Assembly (NCBI GenBank): GCA_900708905.1
Contig: CAADRB010000012.1
Location: 913,235-977,234, forward strand
Direction of reading: 5' to 3'
Length of the DNA stretch: 64,000 nt
Source of the DNA: Hymenolepis diminuta
Taxonomy: Eukaryota; Platyhelminthes; Cestoda; Cyclophyllidea; Hymenolepididae
Shown one piece after another: positions 1 through 50,800 of the stretch (position 1 is its first letter; each line of letters opens with the position of its first letter). Under the pieces are notes generated by a model. That model was not told the origin of the DNA and did no database searches. It saw only the letters and a list, made by a program, of their open reading frames with translations. The position numbers and the translations under genes are program-made.

Positions 1-1
1 T

Positions 2-262
2 GTTCAAATCAGGGTGTGTCATCGCAGAAATCTCCGTTCTCGGTACGCAACTTTAACTTCTAAACCAAAACCGGAACTAATGGAGATCAACTTGGACACA
101 TGTGACCCCTTTCCGATTTGAAATCCCGAAACTCAAGAGACCTGGTGGAATCATCGGCCTGACCGTTACCCCGGACGTTTTAGGCGACCACAAAAGAGAT
201 TCAATGTGAATCCAACGGCCAAACGTGTGAACAAACAACTTTCACCGCAAGAGGCTGGATAA
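2..262 (+). pseudogene. Coding-like relic with one in-frame stop
   Basis: Frame 2 is open for 39 codons, has a single TGA at 119-121, then continues for 46 codons to TAA at 260-262. It is GC-richer than what follows. The second part is Arg/Asn/Pro-rich (ETWWNHRPDRYPGRF, NPTAKRVNKQL) and looks like real protein. It does not contain the kinase HRD loop expected upstream of exon 1, so it is not the missing SIK exon. It could be a gag-type element fragment or the end of another gene; I do not recognise it. Confidence 0.35.
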
Positions 263-36164
<35,902 letters not shown>

Positions 36165-36426
36165 GTATGGTGTTAGATAAAATTTTAAAATTGTGGAAAT
36201 GCGTTTGTAAACTAAACATATTTGAGAAGCAAATCATTAAAATTGGGTAGAAAAACTACCAGTATGTCCATTTGTAGAAGACAAGATGTACGAACTGTAA
36301 TTCAAATTTTATCAACTAACAAGTTTGTAACTCCACTGAGTATTTAAAATTAAGTTGAATTTCAGGTTTATGCCTTCGACGAATGTGAATTTGTTTGTGA
36401 AGCGCAGAATTACGAAAATGTAGGCA

Positions 36427-36432
36427 AATAAA
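36427..36432 (+). terminator. Possible poly(A) signal AATAAA
   Basis: Canonical hexamer about 250 nt beyond the alternative stop at 36174-36176. Weak evidence on its own in AT-rich DNA. Confidence 0.3.
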
Positions 36433-36704
36433 AACCTTCGCTCTAAAAAAACCAATATCCAGTGGAACTATTACCAAAGCGCCTTTAAAGCAGAGCATTA
36501 AACATTCCCAAATGCTAAAGCAAAAAAGCCTTACAGGCAAAGCGGCGAAATTGTAACTTGAGTTATGCCGATGGTTTCACGATAAAAATCTCCAATTCAC
36601 TTCAATCCAACCAGTAAATATTAAAAAGAAAGCTACGCATCCCAAAAGTCATATTATTGATACGACCTTTTGTTTTAATGAATTTAATATAAAATTTATT
36701 ATTA

Positions 36705-37055
36705 TTAAAAGTTGTACAAATTTTAATTGTGGGACGCAGCTGAAATCAGCTGGCAGAAAGTTTAATACATGATTAAGGGGTGGGGTAAAAAAATGCTGAG
36801 AGCAAAGTCAAGGTACCACCGTGTCATACTTCCTTCGATTTTTGGATTCGGATTGTACAATATTTACTGAATGGGCAGGTCACGTTTCAAAATTAAAATT
36901 TTATGATTCATCCCCTGAATTACGACAGATTCTTGTCCACGATGTTCAGGGCTTAGTGACCGGTATTTTTAATCAAGAAGGGTCGGTCTTGCCACTCCGA
37001 CGGTTGAAAAGGCTAAATGATCTTGCATGATCATGGCGGAGATGAAATAATTAAA
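36705..37055 (+). repeat. Dispersed repeat family A, copy 3
   Basis: One of the best-preserved copies: AATTTTAATTGTGGGACGC, GCTGAGAGCAAAGTCAAGG, CGATTTTTGGATTCGGATTG, GGGCAGGTCACGTTTCAAAA, GTCCACGATGTTCAGGGCTT and a final GGCGGAGATGAAAT are all in order. Confidence 0.75.
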
Positions 37056-39039
37056 AATTTAAAATTTGCGGAGCTTCATAAGGCGTCATAAAACTATCCC
37101 TGATTTGAAAAATTCCTTAGAAATACCAATGTGGCTTTGTTGAATATAAATCTGCCGTCCTTCTTAACTAATGTGTATTGCTTAATAATTGTCATTAAGC
37201 TCAACGAAAATAATCTTTTAAATTTGTATCATGGATATGATTAGGACAAGATGTTCAGAATTCAATACTTCTTAGTTTAGAAGGGGAGGTTAGAAGATTT
37301 CAGTTATTAAAGGGCCTTATTGATATGAGGCGAGTTTGAAGTGCATGAGATTCAAAATTAAATGAATGTGAATCTTCGTCTTTGAAAGTCAGCTTCAAAC
37401 ATAATTTTAACCCTAAGGCTCTCGATACCTCAATGAATGACGTTTTTTGGAACAAAGAGGTTTTAATTGTAAATGGAGCTGCGTACGAATCTTGGTTTCT
37501 AGACTGAATATCCAGTTTACCTTCCTTATCTGAATTGTAATTTATTTATCTCCCGCCTAAATCGTTGATACAACCTTCGTAAATGGACTAATTAAGACTT
37601 AATATATGGGTTTATGCAAATTAAAAGCCCATGGTGTGGTTAGTTAAACCAAAGCGCTTTAGTCTTAAATCCCATGGCGGAGTACGTGGACCAAAATCGG
37701 ATAGATACGTTTATAAAAGCATGTTTTCAAGTAGAAAGAACACAATTAAAAGGCATTTCCCGAATTATACAGTAGCTTAATAGCTTAAGGTGGAAATCAG
37801 GCCACTATGTAATGAAAGATATAACTTTGGTCTAGCTCTGTCACCTTACCCAAATTTCCGTGGCAAAAACCGAACACGAATCACTCTCCTTTAAATCGCA
37901 ATCAATAAATCAGATTCTTGCATAACTTTGATAATGATAACCAGTGCAAGTGTCCAGCTCTAAGTCATGCACTGATGAAAGATAAAATGAGACCTGGCAG
38001 GCTGTCTTATACAGATCTGTTTGATTCGAAGATAGCTATAATGGTAAAATTTGAACCAGCGAATATACAGCTTCCAATAAAACATTAATTTAGGCGATAG
38101 AAAAGAGTAATTAAACAATTTCTTTCTTAAGAAAGTTTTCATTGGTTCCTATTTATCATTAAGATCTTAATAACGTGATATATTTTTGAGCAGTCAAGTC
38201 CATTTTAGAGCGATTGAATTCAAATTGCACTCTATATCGGTTTTCAAGCGCAATGGTTCGCGGTTGGATCCCTAAATAGCCACTTATATTATATAAAATC
38301 AGTAAAACTGTCAATTTATTGATATATAGCTAGAACTGTGCTAGATTTATTGTAAAATTTTAATTCATTTTTTAAAGGTTGAATTCACGGGTCAATGAGG
38401 GTACGCACCGTTTCAAAGTTGTCATCGTGAAATTTTAGTGAACGTTTCTCAATCGCAACCAAACGCCAAATATTGCCCTATTTAAAAATTATATTTTGTT
38501 TTAATAAAGTATTGGTCTGCCTGACTATCAAGGTTTTCTGATGTCTAATATAGACCAGCATTGTCATGTCTATGAGTTAACTCATTATCCTCCTATTTGA
38601 ATGAATGTTTATTTAAACTTCATAACGCCTTTCATTTAGACCATTTACAAAGTTAAGATAATGAAGGCATTGCAGATAAACGCTAAAGATTTTGTCAGAT
38701 TTTCGGACGCTATTCAAATGCTGCTTAGATTTTTTCGTGTAAGATTTTTTGTGGAGGTGTTAGGTCTGTCATAAGAAACTAAACTTGCCTAATTTGCAGA
38801 AATACAGGCTAAACCTGATTATTCTTACATTGGTCATATGTTGTGAAAATTTAAAGGAACTTGTGGTAATTTTAATATTGCTGCGGGCTCATATATATGT
38901 ATATATAATGAGCTCATTAAAAATAAATACTTCTTGGTGATGATGGCTTGCTTATGGTTTTAAACAATGTTTTAATACATAATGATAACGTTTAAGGGAA
39001 AATTTGTATAAAAGGCCAAGATATGGAAAAATTAAAAAA

Positions 39040-39390
39040 ATGTTAGATATTTCATCTCTGCTACCCTACATTAGCTGGTTGATATCATTTAGATAACTTT
39101 GCTTTCTCAACTATTTGATGAAAAATGATCTGTTAATAAGAATTGGACATTGCAGACAAGTGTTTGGTGTAGTCTAAGGGGCAAATGGTGAAATTTGAAC
39201 TTTGGAACGTGAACTGCCCATTTAGTAATATCGTACAACTCAAATCTAAAAATCAAATGAAGATTTTTTGATTCTTTGAGGTTGTTTTTAGCACCCTCTT
39301 GCTCCTCTCCACTTTATCATTTGTTGGACATTATGTCGCTCAATTTCGGCGGCTTCCCACGATTAAAATTTTTGGTAGGAATTTTTGTAT
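39040..39390 (-). repeat. Dispersed repeat family A, copy 4
   Basis: Reverse orientation. The 5' block (GGCTTCCCAC on the + strand near 39352) and the 3' block (CATCTCTGCTACC at about 39053) are both present, so both ends are visible. Confidence 0.7.
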
Positions 39391-42084
39391 TACTATGAAT
39401 TATACCATTAGTATTAGTTTATCATAAAATCGCACATATTTAATTGAGATGTGCGGTATGTAGTATATATTGATTGGAACTGTGCAATTTCATGCCCATC
39501 CATTTTTAGGAATGACAGAAAGGTATTTGTTTAAATTGATCAATGAAGCGATTGCGGTGCATGACTTTCTAAAACAATGCATTAAAGTGAGCATTTGAAT
39601 ACATTTCCTATCAATATGTCTGCCAACTGCCCGGGGCTTTTTTTGCACAATTAAGTAGGATCGGATTATCAGTAGAAATTTATTTCATCTTATGATTAAC
39701 TTGAAATTAGGGATTCTCTCGGATAAAATTTATATTCAAACTTTATGTCAAGCAGTTTATTGCTGCAAAAAATCTTTGTTGATTGAATGGGAGATAGTAT
39801 GTTCTGGACTTTATTAAGTTAGACTTTCTTATGAAAAATTATGTCGAAGTTAAAACTCAAACAAGGTTTAGTCTCTCTAGGAAGGGGGAATGCGTTCATT
39901 TCGGAGCCGTGGGAAGAGGGGAAATATAGGTTGTGTAATAGGGGCTAATGAGTAGGTAGCGTGGAAACAAGACGGATGTGGTTAATATGATACTTTTGAG
40001 CCATAATATCCAAAACACGTTTAAAAATAGCATAAGCCAACGGAGAAGCAGCCTATATGCCGCATAAATACTCACGATTTCAGTAACAGTGGGCCAATTC
40101 TCTGTGGTTGAAATAGGTAGCAGAACTGGATAAGATAGATTTTCGTTTGGTCAGAAAATAATCCTTCCTTCTTTTCTGTTTTCTAAAGAATATCTACTAA
40201 TATTTAAATCAATTTATTTTTAAAATTAAGACAATATTCACTACTAAAGTTAGAAGGTGAAAGCAATGTTTTAAACTCAGTTTATAGCACTAGGATGTAG
40301 GTGGCCACCAGATACTGCAAGGCTGCAGATAATTTAGACCGGGACAGAGATGATAAAGACGTAATCGCTCCAAGAGCACTATTAATTAATCTGGTATATT
40401 TAATTGGATAAAGGTCTCTCTATCTAACTGACTGTTGAGAGTCAACCCAACCGCTGAACCAATGACAGTTTTATTCAGATGAACTGTCCAGACCGCCAGA
40501 CAAAGCATAGACTCTGCAGCATTGAGCCATTTTTATCGACATTCTCCATGCTATTAGAATGAGTGAGCATTAATGTACTGTAGGGGTAGGGTAGTGCGTA
40601 CGTTTTGTGGTGTGTGTGATATTTGATATCCATGTGGATGTATAAGGTTCACTTACTGCGTATACGGAGCAAAAAAATACATTTTTTGACCAAAAGCGAG
40701 TCAATATAAATATTTTGTCTGTATACTTTAAAGTATACGTGGCTTGCGTGGGCGCATTTTATGTCTGAGCATGAGCAGTGAGTCGATCTATTACGACTAA
40801 ATTCAATGGACTCATTATTTATATGTCGCTTACACATATTGTATACTCATCCAGAGTGAAACAGATGACAATTCAACATAAAACTGCGTGTTATTAAACA
40901 GGCCGGTGGCTCACACTCTTTGATTCGTCGCATTTATAGTAAATTATTCATATTAATGTACAGAAGATCACCTACTCGAAGATATGGCTAAATCAGTGGA
41001 AAATATACTACTAATCACAAATATGTCATAATTGATCAAAAATAAGCCCTTTACAGGGAGATACAACACTTAAATTGAAGACGTTACAGAGTTGGCAAGA
41101 GTTTGGAGAATCTAAAGTCACTCTAGATTCATCAAATTGGACGATTGTAACTCAGCTGAGCATACAACTCTTGAGTGAATGCTGTCACATCTGAGGTCTC
41201 AGCCCGTATGTAAAGTTAGACATACATTCTTCTAATTAATTGATATCATGATAAACATTGTACATGTTGTTAACAGCTTCTTTCGGGATAGCTTATTTAA
41301 AGAATAATTATTAGGATTGAGACTACTACACATGTGTGAGTCCTGTTATTTTGAAATATGCTCATGTCAGATACAAAAAGTATGTAAAGAAGAAATTGGC
41401 CATATAGCCACCCATATTTTTAAGGTGCTGGATTTGTGCTTTCATATACTTATCCTAAATTCAAGACTGTTTAACGAAATGAAAAGAAATTTCACCATCA
41501 ATGCAACTTTCAGAGCCAAACATCACAAGATGAATATGAAAGGAACTTTAAGAAACGGAATAAATAGTGTCTTACAGATCTCTTTTCGATTTACTCAAAT
41601 TTGGAAGCTATGCACCATTTTGTCCAGTTTGTATACTTTATACGACATTTAAATTAATGGAATAATTAAAATTTGAAGAAAAAAATGAAATTAGGAATCA
41701 CCAACAAAGGATTAAAAAATCTTATTAAGCTACTACCCTTTCAATCTCCTACAATCCTGCAGTATTTTGAATTGCAACCGGAGTTGGAATAGAGTATTTG
41801 ATATTAAACTGCTAATAGTTTTACAACCAGCAGTAGCAATATAACACAGTGCCCTTGAATTAAACTCTCAAAGAAATTGAATTACCTACATAAATGTATC
41901 GGATACAGGAATAATGGACGAGTGTTACCCGAATGTGTGAATTAGGAGCAGATAACACTCATCTACATTATTATTGGTATATTAGTAGTATCTCCCAAAT
42001 TAGTATTCATGCACTTCAGGCAGGAATTTATAAAAGGAATACATTTGCCTTGAATGAATAGGTTTAAGAAGCTCCGTTAACTTG

Positions 42085-42290
42085 AAATTTGCAGACATCT
42101 CATCTCTGCTATGTCAAAACTGTTAATTACTGGATATCGTATGAGGTTATTTTGTATTTTCAATCATTGGAAGAATAAATGAATTAATGTAGTAAGACTG
42201 ATCAATAAATACTGAACATCAAGCATTTGCTAATATCCAGAGGATGAATTCTGAAATTTAAGTTTTCAAATTTCAAACACCCTTATGATA
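42085..42290 (-). repeat. Dispersed repeat family A, copy 5 (3' part)
   Basis: Shares CATCTCTGCTA and following spaced blocks with copy 4, ending near the AAATTTCAAA block; the 5' half is absent or too diverged. Confidence 0.45.
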
Positions 42291-43125
42291 GATTTTGTCC
42301 GAGTCACAACAAAAAATCTAATTAAATTAGGCTCTGATACATTGAAACTGATCTCATAAACTTTTTGATTAAATCCTCTTTATCGCGTATTAGATATTGC
42401 GTTAATTGATTTCAGTAAATGAGGTAAATCAATATGAGGTAAATGAGCAATCATATTAACCAATATCGAACGTGACTAAAGAATATGATAGTATATGGAG
42501 ATATTTGGTAATAACTTGACCACTAAAATCACTCCAGAACTTTACTACAGCATGACAGTGAAGATGAAGAAACTAAGCCTGTGAAAGAATGAAGATATGC
42601 TTCGGGTAGATAAACACTGAAAAGCTTGTAAGCTCGACATCCAGTTATACAACGGAGACAAATCTGTGAGGAAGAAGGGTAAACCTAATATGGAATAAAG
42701 AGAAACTCAATACGTTGAGGTAATATAATAGGATAAATGGATAAACAACTTAAGAGAATTTTAAGTCAAGGTCACTACAAATTATAAATTCATGGAACTT
42801 AAAGCAAATTATACTTTGAGTTCGTGGGTTAAAGATCATAACTCGAAAAGATATCAGATTGCGTCATTGAAGAAGCATCAAATTCCACTTATTGACGTGG
42901 GTGTGGTTAATTAATAAACATATATCTCCGTACTTATTATTAATTACCCATGGGTTGGTCATGTGAAAATTGGAGGGAGCTATCACTTGAGGGCGTGGCT
43001 AAATAATTTCTTTTTTATTGAATAAATTAAACTAGAGAAAATTAATTGATGCATATACAAAAATCGTGCAATGATTTAAATGAATTAAGAGGGCCACATT
43101 AAAATAAATCAAACAGAAATTTACT

Positions 43126-43146
43126 GGACATGGGATTCCCATGTCC
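43126..43146. repeat. Short perfect palindrome
   Basis: Nine-base arms GGACATGGG and CCCATGTCC around ATT. Confidence 0.8.
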
Positions 43147-43894
43147 GTTGAATATCGATGATTTTATAATTTATATGCTTTGTACATTCATCAAGCAGAC
43201 GAGATACAACATACATAAATGGTGAAGTTATAAAATTTAATTAGGATTAATGAATTTTACGTAAATCAAATGGAAAATTATAGAACTTACATCGTGTTTG
43301 ATTTAATACGATTTATAACCATTTTAAGTTCTCCAATAGCGACTCTTCTGAATAAAAGAAGGGAGAGATAACGAATAATCTGAACTCTATGAGTTTGAAT
43401 TATCATTAAAAAACGGTCTGAAGCCGAACCTTCTAGTCAGAAAACAAGGTAAAAGTTTAGAAGTTTGCCTAAAGTTTAAAAACATGATCTTTCTGAAGGC
43501 TAGTAGAAAATAGGAGCCATTCCTGGATCCGAAGACGTGGAGCTTTTGGGAGAGATAAAGATGTATCGAACCATCGTAAATATTAAGATAGGGTAGTCTG
43601 GGAAGATCTCTGATGAGCAGATCATAAGATTATACACAGTCTGGGTAAAAACGGGATGGTAATAAATGACGAGATTACAGTGTACTAAGTAGAACGGATT
43701 ATTTTGAATCCATTGATTGCCTCATAGACTGCCATAAAATATTATAATTTGGCAGTTGAGTCATGGTAATATTCGGATAAATGTGGGGATTCCACGAAAT
43801 TATGAAATAGTATAGATCCATAATTATAAGAGGAAATTGCACCAAAAGAAAACCTAAATGTGAACAATTCATTTATCTTTATTACCCACAGAAA

Positions 43895-44250
43895 TACATA
43901 GAGTTTTAATAATTTCGATTGTAGGAAACAACTGAAAGTGATTAACAGAAGGTTCAATAACTGATAAAGGAGAAGAGATTAAAAAGTCCTGATAGCAGTG
44001 TTAAGTTAGTGAAGATGCATACTTTATCCGATGCTCAGATTCAAGTTACATAATATCTTCTGAGTAGATAATTCACGCTTCAAAATATAAATTGTATGAT
44101 CACAGCAAATGCTTGTCTACGACATCCATTACTTATTGACTGGTTTTGTCTCCTAGAAGGACTGGTCCTGCCTCTTTGAATCATTTTTTATTCCAATGGT
44201 TAAGAAGGTAAAATTCAGCTGTTTACACTCTTAACCTAGCAGTAGTTAAT
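43895..44250 (+). repeat. Dispersed repeat family A, copy 6
   Basis: AATTTCGATTGTAGGAAACA, GGTTCAATAACTGATAAAGG, GATAATTCACGCTTCAAAAT, TTGTCTACGACATCCATTAC and CCTGCCTCTTTGAATCATTT are in family order. Confidence 0.7.
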
Positions 44251-44789
44251 TCGGATAATTCATACAAAAATGAATCAAAACCCAATGTTTAATTTTCTCT
44301 CCTAAATTGATTCACAATAAGTTACATAAACCGAAACTGTAAATAAAATGGAATGTCATCATATAAATACCATCATTGGCATACACATACCATAAATAGA
44401 AACAAAATGACGTAAACAGGCCATTTCCAAATTTCGGTCAAAATTAAAACTCATCGATGCTTAATAGGAAGAGTCTATATTCGAGTCTAAACTGTACCAC
44501 ACATAGTTGCGTTACACATGACACAAGTTTTAATAACCCAACTTCAAGTGCATATATCGATATTATGTAGAAATTAGGTGATCAAACACAGACATAGCTA
44601 TTGAAGTCTCTGCCCTAACAACGATCGTATGTCCGGAAAATAGGTGGGAGTATCTGTCTCACTTGTTCCTACAACGACGATTAATTTTTTACAAATATTA
44701 TGTGGGTTAGTTCTAAGTTGTTAAAAGAGCACCAGAGGCGTACATTAAACTGTCCTATTTATTTATGATAGCATCACTCTTTCTATAGT

Positions 44790-44880
44790 GAGTGCATATT
44801 GCCATTAGCCTTGAAATAAGTGGGCTAGGCTATGGTTGACTCAGATCAAGACAGATGAACGAAGTTGGATAGCTTTAGAA
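44790..44880 (+). repeat. Repeat family C, copy 1
   Basis: GGCTAGGCTATGGTTGACTC and following purine-rich sequence resemble 54800-54870 in the same orientation. Confidence 0.4.
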
Positions 44881-47800
44881 TACCTAAAACACCACTGAAT
44901 GAAGGTCTCTTCATAAAAGTGATAATTGTAAGACAATTCACACCTAATCGACGAAGACTTCATCCAGACTAACTGTCATGGTGTCAAGATCATTGGGCGC
45001 AGACATATTGATATGCCTGATCATTCACTTGAGAACACTTATAGAGTGAGTATTGCCTTCCAAGGGCAAAGTTTAGAATCTATGACCTTAAGTCATGTTT
45101 GTCGAAATTTTAATGATACTTTATTAATTTTGTATTATTAGCTAGAGTTCTACATCCGCATAATGAAATGAGACTAATGTGCTCTTAAATCCCTCGACTC
45201 TTATTGTTTTCTTTATTATTCATTCTCATATAAAATTTCCAAAATGAGAGCACTTTTTAATGCAAGAATAATAAAATAGTTAGAATTCGCTGCTAAAGGT
45301 GAAATAAATTCAAGGAGTTTAGATAATTTTACTGGGTTTAAGCTTTAAAATCAGGAAAATTGTCTGCTAGTTGGAATATTAACTTGCTGATCGTAAAACT
45401 TCATATATTATTTACACTAAAACGATGTCACAAGATTTGTAACCATTCATCTTTTAATATGCTTAACAGTATCAGGTGATATTATATTTTATCTCATGCT
45501 TTGCTGAAAGCGAGGATCCACGCAGAAAAATTCCCTCTACCGTACTCTTTTTATTAGATTTTGGTGTTAGTAAATGCAATGTATGGGTTAATAATTGGAT
45601 TTAACATCCAAAATTCACTATTCTCTCACCCAGCGGCTTTTGCAATTCTTCATCCACTGAAATTAAGATTTTTGTTAGAACTTACCTTGAACTATTTAGT
45701 CACCGTCCTTGTGCTTGTATTGCAAGTACCTTATTCGGTGATTGGAGATCAGGTTAGGGCCTTGTGGCATAACCACTGTTGACTATTTGTACGTATTTGT
45801 CATTGAATTTTCTCGATTATTAAACTACCAGCATCTCGACTCCATATCTGATATTTTGTCTACCATTGAATCACCCTGCAGACCACTATCGTTTTTAGTT
45901 TACCGAAAACAGAACAGAGGTCTTCTTTAGTCCGCCTTGATAAAATCATTCTGCCACTTTTCAGTCCCCCTTTGTATTGTCATTTGATAAAAATTGAAGA
46001 AGCAAGAAGCTCGGTAGACTCCAAAATTCTGCTCCCATGGTTCCTAAATTTTAAATTCTTCCTAATATGGTTAAAAATGTTGAATTTAATGGTTTAACTC
46101 TAGTTATGGTTTCAGTTTATTATTTTAATTTAATGCATCGTCTATTTCAACACAAAAGATGACGCTTATGTGACTTTCTGCAAAATATACAAATATAAGT
46201 GTTCCATTCTGTCACAATAGCAACAATAAGAAATTAAACACTATTTACTAACGTCAAATAAATTCGCATTTTTGTGGTAAAAATTTCTAATGACCAGAAG
46301 AGACATTCGCTTTTATCTGGCAACTACGAAGTTTCGGCACTCATAATTAAAACGCTAATGCCGTCATCTTCGTGTGTTACAAAATAGTTCAATTTTAATA
46401 AATTTAAATTTACTATTAAATGTTTAAGAACGAACTATCTAGCTATAACAAAAGTGATACAGCCTTAGAAAAGAGAAAAAAAGCATTTTCATACTGATTT
46501 TGAAAGATTTTCATTTGTGATTGAGTTGATTTTTCTGATAATGACGTTTTAAAAATAGAAAAGCAAACGAAATGTGAAACTTGTTAGTATTGTTTAATGC
46601 TTCACTTTTGGTGTTCACATCCAAATATCACCGAAGCTCATAGTGATTTAAGTTAACTATCATTAAATTTCTCCATCTATTTAAAAATGCAAATGACAGT
46701 CGCTACATTCTTGAGTTAATTTTCATAAGAAAAAAGCAAATATTCGAATCGAGTTTGCAGAATAGACAGAAATATGTTTAATAGTCGAAAGTATTTTTGC
46801 CTGGAGAAAGAGGAAAATGAAATTATAGGGATCTGAACGGGAAAGGCAGAGGCTCCCTACAATAATAAGAGCTTTGTTGGGATGCACGATTATCTCCTTC
46901 AATTGCTAATGAGAATGGCTAGGGTCCTACCTCAGAGCTGCCTATCTATAAGTACGAGTTCATTCAAAGCTGACATGGAAAGAAGGACGATACCTCTGCC
47001 GAATTAGGTCAGGAATGGGGCTGTGCTTTTAGGGTTTGCTAACTACGTATTATTACATAACTGACCAAGATTGAAGTTTGTCAACGAGACAAAAACCATT
47101 TTCAGAGTAAAACAAAAACAGCAAGGGAGTGTTTGCCAATTTCAGAGATCAGCATCAAATAAATTATATGAAACAATTTTAGCCTTAGTATTTTCTACAT
47201 CACATTGGCTTATCTATGAAGGCTGATGAAAGCAGAATTGCATTTAGTAGCAAACTTAGTTCCTATTGTATTTTTTATTTATGAATTTGATAGCAGAGGG
47301 AAAATCAAATAAGCAGTGGCCTGGATCATCAAAATCTGTTACATATGGTTGGCTTAGTTAGTTGATAAAGTCTTGAGATTATATAGGCTATTTCAAATTT
47401 AACAAAGATTTAATCTTACTACTGCCATGAGGCAATTAAAAACTGAACTCTTCCAAATCTACATTTCCGTCCGACAGTCACTTGATTTAAAACGCCTTTT
47501 ATCAAGCACGAAGAGCTGCAAATAATTTAAATTATTTTTAATCATGTGAAGCGCTGGTGCGATCTCAAGAAGATAACGACTGAACACTAAAAATAGCCCC
47601 AAGAGCAATATTCTGATAAATTTGCCCACTCGCTGTCGCATGGGTTGTATTTTGATAATTTCAGGCTAAATGATACGAGGGAAAAGAAGAATTGTGCATG
47701 CAATTGTCCAAATAGAAGATCCGCATAAATTATCAATTATTCATTTATCATCCGTTCATAAGTGATTTGGTATCTTTTAACGGGAGAAATTGTGATGAAT

Positions 47801-50800
47801 TATTCTATGAAGCTATTAACGTTAAAATGGAATTTTATATACTGTCAATAATAACCCCCTTCCTTTATTATTAAATGCATATGAGTGGTAAATGCTTGGG
47901 TTTGAGTTAAAATCGTAGAATTGACAATAATTACGTGAATAGGTAAAGATATTTGAATTCGGATCCTATAGGCACGGTTTCGTATAAAAACCTCGAGTTG
48001 TGACTAGCATAATTTTTCTTAGGGTATTTATTAGATATCTACTTATTTGCAAGTGTTCGATGATTTTTAAACTATAATAAACACTTGACATGGGTAGCAA
48101 GATGACATTCTGGAGCCACCCCGATGAGAAACCGACATCCTATCAGTTCTTTTGTTGACTGGATTTAACCAATGCGATTGGTAACCCACGTTACAGTAAT
48201 ATGCACAAACGCGCAATGATATCGTTACCTCTGACCTAACAGATGCCAGTGATAAACAATGCGCCAGCTGCTCATTATGCTGTTGAAATTCATTTTTGAA
48301 AACCACTTGATAAAAATGAAGATGTAATTTGTTTAAGACGCTTTCTTTTGGAAACTTATGCCTAGACGCATCAGTATTTTCAAATTTTGTTATCACACAC
48401 TTCATGAACATGTTTCAATCTACATATGGAAGCGCCAACTTTAAAATTTAAAATGGTAGCCCCAACCTTATTTCTAGAACTACGATTGATATAGATCAAG
48501 TATGTTGTTAGAACAAATTCAGTCTGTTCTACAACTTTCATCAAGAAAAACAAGAAAAATGCAAAAATTTGATGCGAAGGAGTTAGTGTAAATTTAATTT
48601 GCTCTTATTGTAACATCGAATAGAAGCTGATAATGATATATGGAATAAAATAAGTGATGGCGAGGAACCAAAGCAGGGAGGAAAATGCTTAAGAAGGGCA
48701 TCTAAAAATTCTCTAATCTAATCTTATCGAACGATATATTTTGGCATTTAAAAGTTTCGTTCCATCTTTAAATAATCGTACACTTTTTAATTTTTCAAAC
48801 TATAGTAATACTATGAAACTCTATGAAATACGTTTTCACGAGAATATTAATTAAGGTTTTCATAAATGCATTGAGGACAATCACTGAGTGATCGGTTATG
48901 CACCATTCTCTGATGATATTTTTCTGAGAATATTTGTGTTTATTGCCTATGCCAAAAATAAATAAGGCTATATTGTTATAAACATTCACATTTCACTAGT
49001 TGCATGATAGAAATTAATTTACTTAATTTGCATGTGATGATGCATTTGCACGATATTTTCACAATGGCAGGCCGAAGCAAACAGCTTTATTTGTAAGATG
49101 ATAAAATATGTACAGTACCAAACTACGTATAAACAAATAATAATACCGAAAGTTAAAACAAATTTGCACGAACATTAAATGAATGGTCTGTTGCTTGAAG
49201 AAGTGGATTCATCAGGATTTATTTCTCCTAATCGAAATATGTGGATTATTTGAGGTTCACTCAGGATGAAATCTAGAGAGCTCTGATAGGTCAAAAATTT
49301 CTTTGCTAATTTCTTCTTACGGGTGTAAGAAGATGTCAACTAAGCGGATAAATAAAGTAAACAACAATTTCTGAGTGTTGCGGACATGAACTCACTCAGA
49401 AATCCAAAAATCAAATATTGGAAAATTAGGAAATTACAAAGTGAATTATAATTTTTTGACAAGGTGGACAGCATAAAATAAGTTCTAGAATTGACATTGC
49501 AGTTTAATGTTATATTCCTATTGACTCTCAGTTCATTATTTACTATTACACGTGTTCAGATGCTAACCAATGATAAAAATGGGTAAAAATGGTTTTCAAA
49601 TTTCCATAATAATTATTTCAATATAAATACGATACTGTGGGTTATTCCTCTTGTCTAGGCTAACTATAATAACTTTTAGAGTGTCAGAAGGAGAATCTGA
49701 ATCCTCGTATCATATCATTGATAAGAGTGGCAGATGCAGTCGTAAACCACTTGTAGGATCTGATCCTTGTTCATCCTAAAACTAAGCCTGCACTCTTAGG
49801 CATTAATTCGTGTTAATTAGTGTTTTTGGAGTAGCCAAGTAGATTTGGGTTCGTCAGTGCTTCACAACAATACGATTTCGGGTAATCGTAACAGCAATAT
49901 TGAACGCAAAGGTTGAGATTGTGTATGTATGAAATTTTCGGAATTTTCTTATCAAATAAAGTATGACCCCACGAACATTGATCTGGTTTTTTAACACACC
50001 ATGAAGATGCTAAACGGTGCGCTCAGAAACGCACACAAGTATAATGTATCTCGAGGCTTCTGGCTGAGTGTGAAAGATAGCTCTACTTGAATGCATGTAA
50101 TTGATATCCCCCCATATTATACTGTTTCGTCCAAGTAAAGGAATCTACTTACTATCTTAATAAGTAGGTATCTGCCTTGTCTTTTCCCAATCTTAACACG
50201 TTATTATTTAAATCCTATTTATAGAAGTTTATTATTCCCTCATGCTCTGATAAACTAATTTTCAAGAGCATTTAAAGTGAACGTTTATAAGAATAATACA
50301 TCGATAGAAAAGATGTTATTAAATATCTTCCATTTAGAGATTACCTTAAATAGGTAGTCATTAAAAATATATTCAAATTGCTATTTCATTTATTGCAATA
50401 CTGATCCCCAAGATGAAGCGTATGCATTTTGCCCGTGGTCTGAAACCCCCGTGGAGCTGAGGGTGCATTTGTTACTATTCCCATAGACAGTGGTATGGAG
50501 TTATACTAAAAGTCGTTATTATACCGAATAAAGAAGACAATAAATAAGATGTTGCATAAAAGGATGTAAAATTATGTTTGTGGATTTTATGAGCTGGCAA
50601 TTCGGAAACGCTTTCTTGTTGCAGTACAGACACAGAGTTGAAAATGTTCAAACGGCTAAATAATTCAGTTTTCATGATTATCCACGTTAAAGTTCTAATG
50701 GATAAATGCCAAAAATACCAAAAGTTAGACTTAAAATATGATTGGGGTAATTTTGTATGAAATAGTATTATTACTTCGTGAAAACTAAATTAACTGTTGC

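Noticed and set aside
1..60. Start of the window as the SIK exon with the HRD catalytic loop
   Set aside because: A CHRRN string appears, but no HRDLK, no DFG continuation and no matching splice donor.
41317..41652. 111-codon + strand ORF
   Set aside because: Composition like the surrounding AT-rich DNA, no splice sites or domain; ORFs near this length are expected by chance.
48067..48411. 114-codon minus strand ORF
   Set aside because: No recognisable domain and no supporting context; length is within chance expectation.
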